Part shown: positions 7,743 to 13,757 of the stretch, one piece after another | How positions within the stretch are numbered: position 1 is the first letter of the stretch | How the letters are laid out: each line of letters begins with the position of its first letter | From: NAK19 sp034434515 | Lineage (GTDB): Bacteria; Chloroflexota; Anaerolineae; Anaerolineales; UBA4823 | Reading direction: 5' to 3' | Assembly (NCBI GenBank): GCA_034434515.1 | Contig: DAOTZA010000181.1 | Location: 1-13,757 of the forward strand | DNA length: 13,757 nucleotides | Translations under genes and position numbers: made by a program | Notes under the pieces: model-generated | What the model was told of the DNA's origin: nothing | The model's input: the letters and a program-made list of their open reading frames with translations, nothing else | Databases searched by the model: none

Positions 7743-7785
7743 TGCTGCGGTGCTTCTTCTATACCTGAACAGTTTGGCAACATTG

Positions 7786-7844
7786 GGTATTGAGACGAGA
7801 AACGCTCCTTACAGCTCGCCGCAAAGGGGGATGCACTCAATACC
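7786..7844. repeat. Perfect 9-bp inverted repeat between baeRF and metallopeptidase genes
   Basis: GGTATTGAG (7786-7794) and CTCAATACC (7836-7844) are exact reverse complements, 41 bases apart, and fill most of the 94-base gap between the two minus-strand genes. A nested CGAG (7796-7799)/CTCG (7815-7818) pair lies inside. The right arm overlaps the baeRF stop codon (7837-7839). No T-tract follows, so this is not a standard terminator. It could be an mRNA processing or stability hairpin, or an operator for the operon downstream. I found no convincing -35/-10 pair in the gap. Confidence 0.5.
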
Positions 7845-8922
7845 TCAACACTAAGGCGATGCGTTGATGCTCGGCGAGCAAACCATCCGCAAGAAATCGT
7901 ACCCGGCCGCCGTGGGAGATAACGGCTTCGATGATCTCATCCACAGCATCATCAATCACGTCAGGTGCAGTAGGATCATCCGCCGGTAAGAGCGTGAGAC
8001 CGCTATCGTCAATTCTGGCGGGATAGTGAAAATTTTCTTCTACCAGCAATAACCGTCCGCGTCCCTCCTGAGCGTAGCGCCAGATTTCCCCGATAGTGGT
8101 GAGCGCTTTTCGCTCCCCAATAGCTTTTTCCAGTTCGAGCAACGATTGTTTGCGTTGCTCACTCAGGTTCAATTCCACAAGCGGCCAGACCAACTTTACC
8201 AATTCATGGGCCGGCGTCTGGTCGTGATTACCGGTGAGGGTGGTAAGAATTTGATCCTTATGCGAGCTAACCTCATTGAAAAACGCCAGATAACGATCAA
8301 CTCCCACCACAACCAGCGGTAGCGGGTCATCGGCCAGGAAAGGTTTCAAAGCCTGATCGACTTGACGGAAGAATTTGCGGTGGTATTCATCGCGAATGTG
8401 CGATTTTCGCACCCCAAAGCCGCCTGGCAAAGGCTCTTCTCCGCCTGGCCCCTCATGGGCAATAGGAAACCCGCCTTCTTGAAGCTCAGTCAAGGAATCG
8501 CGCACCCCCTCATATAGGCGAGTGGGTTTTTCACTCAGAACGAGTGTCCAATAGCGCTGCAGACGATTAAGAGCGAAAACGAGATCGCGGGTATAAAAGG
8601 TTTCATCAATGATCACTCGCTCTTTGAGGGGAAAAGGCAAATAGAAAAGTCGCGCAAAATCGCGATGGACAAAAATTGCCAGACCATCCAGGGCGTGACG
8701 ATAGTCAATTTGCTCCGCCATTTGCTCAAGGTTTTTCAATAGAGGCTCAACCTCACGCTTATCGAATTCACTTAAGAGACGGTTAACGGCCTGGGTAACC
8801 AGATTCTTCACTCGAATCGGATCTTGCTTATTTTCAGGCATTGTTCGGTGGGTCGGCAAGGTCAAGGTGATTAAGGGATAACCTTGAATTTTTTGTAGAA
8901 CTATCAGATCGTGTTTATTCAT
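7837..8922 (-). CDS. Bacterial archaeo-eukaryotic release factor (baeRF) family protein
   Basis: A 361-residue cytosolic protein related to archaeal/eukaryotic peptide-chain release factor eRF1. The baeRF families in bacteria are thought to act on ribosomes or in translation stress, but their role is mostly unproven. Visible features: the N-terminal domain LITLTLPTHRT (17-27), GLAIFVHRDFARLFYLPFP (80-98), a middle loop rich in glycine and charge (150-180) ending IRDEYHRKFFRQVDQALK (176-193), the core strand PLVVVGVDRYLAFFNEVSSH (202-221), and a C-terminal eRF1-domain-3-like end, VDEIIEAVISHGGRVRFLAD (327-346) then IALVLRY (355-361). No GGQ tripeptide is present; the glycine-rich loop reads PGGFGVRKSH (166-175). 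The ATG is well supported by AGGAG seven bases upstream and an extended -10 promoter. It is transcribed divergently from the SARP-like regulator and may be co-transcribed with the envelope operon downstream. Confidence 0.82.
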   Translation of the reverse strand: MNKHDLIVLQKIQGYPLITLTLPTHRTMPENKQDPIRVKNLVTQAVNRLLSEFDKREVEPLLKNLEQMAEQIDYRHALDGLAIFVHRDFARLFYLPFPLKERVIIDETFYTRDLVFALNRLQRYWTLVLSEKPTRLYEGVRDSLTELQEGGFPIAHEGPGGEEPLPGGFGVRKSHIRDEYHRKFFRQVDQALKPFLADDPLPLVVVGVDRYLAFFNEVSSHKDQILTTLTGNHDQTPAHELVKLVWPLVELNLSEQRKQSLLELEKAIGERKALTTIGEIWRYAQEGRGRLLLVEENFHYPARIDDSGLTLLPADDPTAPDVIDDAVDEIIEAVISHGGRVRFLADGLLAEHQRIALVLRY

Positions 8923-8932
8923 TTTTTCTCTC

Positions 8933-8969
8933 CTGAGAAGGATTATAACAGTTTCTCTTCGCTTCTCAG
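8933..8969. repeat. 8-bp inverted repeat flanking the baeRF -10 box (candidate operator)
   Basis: CTGAGAAG (8933-8940) and CTTCTCAG (8962-8969) are exact reverse complements with a 21-base gap that contains the extended -10. The arm centres are 29 bases apart, close to three helical turns. A dimeric repressor bound here would cover both the promoter and the ribosome site of the baeRF gene. Confidence 0.45.
8942..8950 (-). promoter_or_regulatory. Extended -10 promoter of the baeRF gene
   Basis: Read on the minus strand this is TGTTATAAT: a perfect TATAAT (8947 to 8942) with a TG one base upstream, the extended -10 form that can work without a good -35. No good -35 is seen 16-19 bases upstream. 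Transcription would begin near 8935, giving a leader of about 13 bases that holds the AGGAG ribosome site (8929-8933) before the ATG. Confidence 0.6.
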
Positions 8970-9084
8970 TGTGGGCTGGGCAAAAGCGAATCTACCGGGT
9001 TTGGAATGGGGGAAAGGCCTTGCAGCGGTTGACTGCACAGGCGGGGTTTCGTTTGCTGCCGGGCATTCAGAGCCCCTAAAAACT

Positions 9085-9105
9085 CTCCCAAAGGCACTTT
9101 TGGAG
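9085..9105. repeat. Near-perfect 9-bp inverted repeat upstream of the regulator promoter
   Basis: CTCCCAAAG (9085-9093), a GCA centre, then CTTTTGGAG (9097-9105): eight of nine positions pair. It is centred about 68 bases before the predicted start of transcription of the SARP-like gene, a usual place for an activator site. It is not followed by a T-tract, so it is not a terminator. Confidence 0.4.
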
Positions 9106-9127
9106 CAGTCTCAATCAGAAATTTCTC

Positions 9128-9156
9128 TTGTCCTCCTTATGCCTCATAATTATAAT
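9128..9156 (+). promoter_or_regulatory. Sigma70-type promoter of the SARP-like regulator
   Basis: TTGTCC (9128-9133) is separated by exactly 17 bases from a perfect TATAAT (9151-9156). The normal distance from -10 to +1 puts the first transcribed base at 9163, which is the A of an in-frame ATG. The mRNA would then be leaderless. The reverse strand of the -35 holds GAGGAC (9135 to 9130), six bases of the heptamer found twice before the downstream lipoprotein gene; with one copy this may be chance. Confidence 0.62.
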
Positions 9157-9162
9157 CTGGCT

Positions 9163-12100
9163 ATGGCAATTCCACCTGAGATGCTCCGAATATACTTACT
9201 CGGCAAAGTGTCTCTGGAAGTTGGTGGGAAAACCAGCCTCCTGCCACAACGCGAGCGCTTACTGTGTCTGTTTGTGCGCCTGGTGCTGCAAAGCGGCCAG
9301 CCACAATCGCGAAAAACGCTGGCTTTTTCACTCTGGCCTGACGAGCCTGAAGCCAATGCCCTGGCGAACCTGCGTCGTCACCTTTACTTGCTGCGTCGTG
9401 CCCTGCCGGCGGCTGCTCAGAAACATTTGCTCATTTCCTCTCAAACGGTAATGTGGTCAGCTTCAGATCATTGCTGGCTGGATGTAAATGCCTTTGAAAA
9501 CGAAAGTGTATCCATCGATGAGCTGGAGGAGATCGCCGAACTGTATCGCGGCGATCTTGCCCCAGGCGTGGACCTGGATGAGGTGATTGTTGGGCGTCGC
9601 GAAGAGCTGCGCATGCGTTATCTGGGATTGCTTAAAAAGTTGACCCAGGCGTGTTTGGAACAAAATGATCTGCAACGGGCTTTAAAATGGGCGCGCAAGC
9701 TGGCTGCCCAGGACCTCTGGGACGAGGAAGCTATCCGCTTGCAGATGATGGTGGAGGCGCTGAGCGGAAACCGCGCCGGCGCTCTTGCCATCTACCAAAG
9801 CCTTGCCCAGCGCCTGAACAGCGAACTGCGCACTCAGCCGATGCCGGAAACGATGGCGTTGTATAGTGACATTCTCAAGAACCGCCAACTGCGGACCTTC
9901 TCGCCCAGGCAAACCCCGTCACCGACAATTTTTATCGGCCGCACGCATGAGCTAGCCCAATTGGAAACCGCGCTGCGGGCTCTGCGCAATCATCAGGGCA
10001 GAGTCGTGTTGATCTCTGGTGAGGCTGGTGTCGGAAAGACCTATCTGCTACAAGAGACGTTCCGCCGCAGCTTCGATTCAGAGGACCAGGGGATGGTGCG
10101 CCTGTTCTGGGGGCACTGCCCGCCGCCAGCGGGAGACGCACCCCCGCCTCCCTACGCTCCTTGGCGGCAAATCTTCTCTGCCACGGCGCCGCTGCTAGCG
10201 CACAGTGGTGAAATCCCACCCGATTGGCTCAACTGGTTGTTGCTGCTGGTACCCGATTTGGGCCTGCTGCGGCCCGGTTTGCTAACTCCATCTCAACCCG
10301 ATGCGGTTAAACTTCGCACGGCTTGTCGCCAGGCGCTAAACTTCTTGGCGATAGACCGGCCGCTTGTTTTGGTAATAGAAGACGCTCACTGGGCAGATCA
10401 TGCTTCGCTGGAACTGCTTGCTGATCTGGCTGAAACCTGTCAGACGTTGCCGTTTGTGATCATCCTTACCCATCGTCCTACGGCTGCGCTACCAGCCTTG
10501 TTAAATCTCAAACGCCAGCTTCGCCAGCGCCGCTGTGTCCAGGAAGTTCACCTGCAGGCATTCAATGAACAGGAAAGCCGCCTTTTTCTGGAAAAGATGC
10601 TGGGGCGCAGGGTGCTCACTCCTGCCTTGTGGGATGAAATCAATCACTATGCCCAGGGGCTGCCTCTATTGCTGCGTGAGGCTGTCGAAAGCCTGCGCCA
10701 AGCTCAGCACGCCTCCCCCCAGCCTTTGTCCTCCCTGCGAGATGCAATCTGCGTGCAGCTTGCCCAACTGGATAGCTCGGCGCGCCAGATGCTTGAAGCC
10801 GCGGCTGTGTTGGGTTTTGCTTTCTCCGGCCATGAACTGCAGACCATGCTGGGCTTATCTCCAGGGACCTATGCCTTGCTGATGGATAGCTTACAAAGCC
10901 GAGGATTGGTGTTGCCCGCAACCACGCCTGGATACCACGATTACACCTTTTCACACCAGTTAATTCATCAGGTGATTCGGAATGAAATTCCCACCACTCA
11001 GGCTGTCCATCTACACAAGCAAGCTGCTTGTGCTCTCGAAAATCTTTATGCTGGCAGGGTGGGCTTTGCCGATCAGATTGCCACCCATTACCAAGCAGCG
11101 CAGCAACCGCTTCAAGCGGCGCGCTTCTGGTTAATCCACGCACAGGAGATGATCGACCTGGCTGCCTTTGAGCAGGCTGAGGAAGCTATCGAGCGGGCAA
11201 CTGCCCTGGTCTCACAACAACCTGCCGCTCACCAAAGTCGTGAAGTGCTGGCGCAAGCTGCCATGCTGCGGGGTGTGCTTGCGCACTATAGCGGCAACTC
11301 TGGCGAAGCCCTGCGTCACCTGGATTTCGCCCTCGCCGCCAGTCGCGACTTCCCGGCGCTGCACGCTGCGGCTCTTGTTCGCCAGGCAAGCGTCCTCTAC
11401 ACCAGTGATCGCTATTCGGAAGCCTATCAGGTCGCCAGCCAATCGATCGAGCTGGCGCGTGCCCTAGGGGAAAAAGCAATCATCGAACGAGCCCTCAATG
11501 TTCGGGGCATTATTGCCCTGATGATCGGCCGTCCTTATGAGGCTATTTGCGATTTAGAGCAAACTGTGACGGATGAAGCCATTGCTAACCCCTCAACCCA
11601 GACCTTGCAAAGTCTGAATCACCTTGGCACAGCGCTGGTCTTCGTCCAGGATTATCGGCGGGCGCAAGAAATCCTTAACAAAACGGTCGAACTCTCGGCT
11701 CGGGCAGGCTTGCGGCGGGTGGAGTCGGCGGCGTTGATGATGTTGGGACAAATTGCCTTGAATCAGGGCCGCTACAGCGGAGCGGTTGACCTCTATTCAA
11801 AAGCCATAGCTGCGGCAGAGACGTCCTACCTGCCGGGCATGTGGGGCAAGTTTGCCGGGCGAGGGGCGGCTCTCCTGCGCATGGGTCGGCTGGAAAAAGC
11901 GCGCCAGGATTTTGAGCGCGGTCTGCAGGTTGCCCTTCAGGTGAGAACCCCCTATGGCGAATTGTTGATGCGCACCTATCTGACCCTCGCCGCTCTAGCC
12001 CAGGGGCACGCTGCAGCCGATTCGCTCGTGCAACTGGAAGCGGAGGCGCTTGCGCTCGATTTGCACCCTGTGATCTATGTCGCCAGCCTGGGGCAGGCTG

Positions 12101-12609
12101 GCTTGTGGCGGTTGCTTGGAGAGTGGCCGGCAGCCCTCTCTGCCTGTCAGCGCGCCGTGCGGGCTGCTCGGGCAAGTGGCGTATCACACTTCGTTCAGCA
12201 TGCCCAATTGGAAGAAATGATCACGAGGGGGATAGCCGATCGGGTTGATCTCACAGCCCTGGAGCAACTCGCTCAGTCAGCCCAGGCGGCGGGTGAACTG
12301 CCCCACCAGGCAAGAGCCAGCCTCGCCCTGGCGCTGGCTCTGCGCCGCCAGGGAAAGTTCTCGGCTGCACTGAGCGCCGCCCAGCGTGCTCTGATGCTGG
12401 CGCGTGCCTGCCCCGACCAGCCCCTGATCGGAGAGAGCCTGCTGGTTTTGTGCTCCTTGCAGCAGGCGCTGGCTCAAACCGAGCAAGCCCAGATGGGTTG
12501 CAACGAGCTGCGTGCTCTGGCAGCCCGTGCTTATGCTCCCCTGCTTCTGGGGCTGGATGCCGGGACTGCCCTGCGTCGGGTGGTTCTCCTTGCCCTGTCC
12601 TTGCCTTGA
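9163..12609 (+). CDS. SARP/AfsR-like regulator: winged helix, BTAD, AAA ATPase, TPR tail
   Basis: A signal-transduction ATPase and transcription factor of about 1148 residues. An open frame runs back to 8911, but bases 8911-9162 overlap the baeRF start and carry the promoter, so the true start is the ATG at 9163 (leaderless) or the one at 9181. From 9163: an OmpR-like winged helix (7-105) with RIYLLGKVSLEVGGK and WPDEPEANALANLRRHLYLL; a BTAD helical domain (105-240), with DLWDEEAIRLQMMVEALSG at about 184-202; FIGRTHEL (257-264) opening the AAA module; Walker A GEAGVGKT (286-293); Walker B LVLVIEDAHWADH (400-412); a MalT/AfsR-type end of the ATPase, FSHQLIHQVIRNE (about 602-614); then a long helical repeat region (about 620-1148) of TPR character. 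There is no C-terminal LuxR helix-turn-helix. Such proteins sense a ligand or partner through the TPR tail and use ATP to switch DNA binding. Targets likely include the lipoprotein operon just downstream. Confidence 0.92.
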   Translation: MAIPPEMLRIYLLGKVSLEVGGKTSLLPQRERLLCLFVRLVLQSGQPQSRKTLAFSLWPDEPEANALANLRRHLYLLRRALPAAAQKHLLISSQTVMWSASDHCWLDVNAFENESVSIDELEEIAELYRGDLAPGVDLDEVIVGRREELRMRYLGLLKKLTQACLEQNDLQRALKWARKLAAQDLWDEEAIRLQMMVEALSGNRAGALAIYQSLAQRLNSELRTQPMPETMALYSDILKNRQLRTFSPRQTPSPTIFIGRTHELAQLETALRALRNHQGRVVLISGEAGVGKTYLLQETFRRSFDSEDQGMVRLFWGHCPPPAGDAPPPPYAPWRQIFSATAPLLAHSGEIPPDWLNWLLLLVPDLGLLRPGLLTPSQPDAVKLRTACRQALNFLAIDRPLVLVIEDAHWADHASLELLADLAETCQTLPFVIILTHRPTAALPALLNLKRQLRQRRCVQEVHLQAFNEQESRLFLEKMLGRRVLTPALWDEINHYAQGLPLLLREAVESLRQAQHASPQPLSSLRDAICVQLAQLDSSARQMLEAAAVLGFAFSGHELQTMLGLSPGTYALLMDSLQSRGLVLPATTPGYHDYTFSHQLIHQVIRNEIPTTQAVHLHKQAACALENLYAGRVGFADQIATHYQAAQQPLQAARFWLIHAQEMIDLAAFEQAEEAIERATALVSQQPAAHQSREVLAQAAMLRGVLAHYSGNSGEALRHLDFALAASRDFPALHAAALVRQASVLYTSDRYSEAYQVASQSIELARALGEKAIIERALNVRGIIALMIGRPYEAICDLEQTVTDEAIANPSTQTLQSLNHLGTALVFVQDYRRAQEILNKTVELSARAGLRRVESAALMMLGQIALNQGRYSGAVDLYSKAIAAAETSYLPGMWGKFAGRGAALLRMGRLEKARQDFERGLQVALQVRTPYGELLMRTYLTLAALAQGHAAADSLVQLEAEALALDLHPVIYVASLGQAGLWRLLGEWPAALSACQRAVRAARASGVSHFVQHAQLEEMITRGIADRVDLTALEQLAQSAQAAGELPHQARASLALALALRRQGKFSAALSAAQRALMLARACPDQPLIGESLLVLCSLQQALAQTEQAQMGCNELRALAARAYAPLLLGLDAGTALRRVVLLALSLP

Positions 12610-12636
12610 CAAGGCAAAAACTTAAGCCTCGTTTTT
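12601..12636 (+). terminator. Perfect 17-bp dyad over the stop codon plus weak T-tract hairpin
   Basis: TTGCCTTG-A-CAAGGCAA (12601-12617) is a perfect dyad spanning the stop codon of the regulator gene. As RNA it forms a 6-bp stem with a 5-base loop, but A's rather than U's follow. A second, weaker hairpin AGGC (12612-12615)/GCCT (12626-12629) is followed by TTTTT (12632-12636). The two are mutually exclusive. One may end transcription of the regulator; the dyad could instead be a protein site. Confidence 0.35.
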
Positions 12637-12719
12637 CCCCCATCCATCAAATCTGTCTTCCAGACGCCGCAAACAATTTCTGAGTAAGCTTTCCTTAAAG
12701 CCCCCTTCAGGAGCGCATA

Positions 12720-12737
12720 GAGGACGTTTTGAGGACG
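12720..12737 (+). promoter_or_regulatory. Tandem heptamer direct repeat (candidate SARP/OmpR-type operator)
   Basis: GAGGACG (12720-12726), TTTT, GAGGACG (12731-12737): two identical heptamers with an 11-bp period, about one helical turn. The second copy ends 9 bases before the likely -10 box. SARP and OmpR-family winged-helix proteins bind direct heptamers with 4-base spacers, SARP sites lying about 8 bases before the -10. A weak third unit, AGGAGCG, lies at 12709-12715. The gene immediately upstream encodes such a winged-helix regulator. Confidence 0.55.
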
Positions 12738-12746
12738 CTCTCTCGA

Positions 12747-12768
12747 TAAAATAGGAGAAAACGGAGAG
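12747..12768 (+). promoter_or_regulatory. -10 box and ribosome binding site of the lipoprotein operon
   Basis: TAAAAT (12747-12752) is a five-of-six match to the -10 consensus. No good -35 lies 17 bases upstream; the direct repeats occupy that place, as expected of an activator-dependent promoter. Transcription would start near 12759. GGAGAG (12763-12768) sits three bases before the ATG at 12772. Confidence 0.5.
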
Positions 12769-12771
12769 AGT

Positions 12772-13644
12772 ATGTCTAAAAATTTTCATTTGCTACCTTT
12801 GTTATTCTTGACTCTGGCTGCGCTGGCTTGCACGCTGGGCGGCTTGCTGCCATCTCCGCAGGGACAGACAGAGTCTGGCGAGCCAATTACTGCGCCGCAA
12901 ATCACCTTTGAAGTCCCCCAGGTGCCGACAGTTGAGTTCACCCTGCCCAGCCCTGCTACCCCAGCGATAGACTCCATTGCCTTGCCTTCGCCCACCGCGC
13001 TAGCAGCGACTCAAGCGGCTTCGCCCGCTGCAGAGTGCCAGAACACCTTTTATCCCGTGGTGCCAGGCGCGCAATGGGAATATCAGATCAGTGGTACGAG
13101 CAGCGGCACCTTTACCCGCTCGATTGTCAGCGTCCGCGAAGATGGCTTTGACGACCAGGATGTCTTCAGCGCCGGCGTCACCCGTCAGGGCAGTTGGACC
13201 TGCCAGCAGGGTAATCTGATCAGCCTGACGCCCGCGTCCACTGCCAGTGTTACCGCTTCGGATGTTCAGGCGAATTTTACGGTTGAATCCAATACGGGCA
13301 TCACCTTTCCTGCCGATCCACAGACCGGCCTGGAATGGACGCAGACCATGGTTTATCTCGGTCAGCAGAAAATGGGAGACATTAACCTGGACTCGCGCAA
13401 TGAGATGAGGCTATCCTGCAAAGCTATCGGACTGGAGAAAGTTAGTGTGGCGGCCGGAGACTTTGAAGCCCTGCGGGTGGACTGCACAACCCAATTATCC
13501 ATCTCCATTTCTGGAATGCCAGCTTTCGACACAACGGTTAGCGGTTCGGCCTGGTATGCGCCAGGGGTCGGGTGGGTCAAATCCCGCGATGCCGGTGAGA
13601 TGGGTGTGACTGAGGTGGTTCTGCTCTCTTACACCATTCCCTGA
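12772..13644 (+). CDS. Surface lipoprotein with TapB/DUF3108-like domain
   Basis: A 290-residue predicted lipoprotein. Residues 1-20 form a signal peptide ending LAALAC (C20); the lipobox is slightly relaxed. A Pro/Thr/Ser-rich tether (21-90) follows, as is common for lipoproteins displayed outside the cell. The folded part (90-290) starts NTFYPVVPGAQWEYQISG, resembles the beta-rich TapB/DUF3108-like group (an opening of the form P-x-x-x-G-x-x-W-x-Y), and contains VSVAAGDFEALRVDC and SGSAWYAPGVGWVKS, the closing pattern of that group. Cysteines in the folded part could form disulfides. The molecular role is unknown; binding of a hydrophobic or polymeric ligand is possible but not shown. It has its own promoter with a tandem direct repeat, and its stop is 11 bases before the next start, so the two are co-transcribed. 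Confidence 0.85.
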   Translation: MSKNFHLLPLLFLTLAALACTLGGLLPSPQGQTESGEPITAPQITFEVPQVPTVEFTLPSPATPAIDSIALPSPTALAATQAASPAAECQNTFYPVVPGAQWEYQISGTSSGTFTRSIVSVREDGFDDQDVFSAGVTRQGSWTCQQGNLISLTPASTASVTASDVQANFTVESNTGITFPADPQTGLEWTQTMVYLGQQKMGDINLDSRNEMRLSCKAIGLEKVSVAAGDFEALRVDCTTQLSISISGMPAFDTTVSGSAWYAPGVGWVKSRDAGEMGVTEVVLLSYTIP

Positions 13645-13648
13645 GGAG

Positions 13649-13757
<109 letters not shown>

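Noticed and set aside
7743..7785. TATAGA as a -10 box for the metallopeptidase gene (minus strand)
   Set aside because: The only -35-like sequence, TTGCCA, is 11 bases away, too close; no good alternative at 16-18 bases.
9029..9057. TTGACT as a -35 box for a second regulator promoter
   Set aside because: No acceptable -10 sequence lies 16-18 bases downstream.
8911..9162. A 5' extension of the regulator reading frame starting at GTG 8911
   Set aside because: It overlaps the start, ribosome site and promoter of the divergent baeRF gene, contains the regulator's own promoter, shows no family-like protein sequence, and the winged helix begins only after 9181.
11675..12187. Minus-strand open frame of 170 codons inside the regulator gene
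   Set aside because: Arg/Pro/Ala-rich antisense translation of the TPR region, with no ribosome site and no recognisable protein pattern; a shadow of the real gene.

Overview
The window reads like a chromosomal stretch of a Chloroflexota bacterium, most likely of the Anaerolineae type. This is an inference from gene style, not from any marker gene. The basis is Thr/Pro-rich lipoproteins, a lipoprotein that joins a DsbA-like fold to a cyclophilin, a large BTAD/AAA/TPR regulator and paired GT-B glycosyltransferases. Base composition is moderate throughout. No RNA gene, insertion sequence, CRISPR array or phage gene is visible. Gene density is high and the longest gene-free stretch is about 240 bases.

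Left block (1-3223, plus strand): a left-truncated GT-B glycosyltransferase, a second one joined to it by an ATGA start/stop overlap, and a SUMF1/FGE-fold protein that lacks the catalytic cysteine pair of true formylglycine-generating enzymes. The block looks like a surface-glycan or glycoconjugate locus.

Middle block (3220-8922, minus strand, read right to left): a bacterial eRF1-like release-factor homologue (baeRF type), then four tightly packed envelope genes. These are a membrane-anchored HExxH metallopeptidase-like protein, a lipoprotein with a DsbA-like domain and a cyclophilin domain, a PrsW-type intramembrane protease and a DedA-family membrane protein. The last four overlap or lie within 11 bases of each other, so they very probably form one operon. 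Together they suggest folding and proteolytic quality control at the cytoplasmic membrane. The operon's terminal stop codon overlaps the stop codon of the FGE-like gene coming the other way.

Right block (9163-13757, plus strand): a SARP/AfsR-like regulator of about 1150 residues (winged helix, BTAD, AAA ATPase, long TPR tail) is transcribed divergently from the baeRF gene. It is followed by a lipoprotein gene and by the start of a Sec-secreted protein, which form an export pair. The promoter of this pair carries two identical heptamers spaced 4 bp apart and ending 9 bp before a -10 box. That is the layout that SARP/OmpR-type winged-helix proteins recognise, so the upstream regulator may directly control the pair.

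The most interesting points are the candidate SARP box, the degenerate thioredoxin site in the DsbA-cyclophilin lipoprotein, the envelope quality-control operon, a promoter that would place the regulator's start codon at +1 (leaderless), and several perfect inverted repeats in the short intergenic regions.
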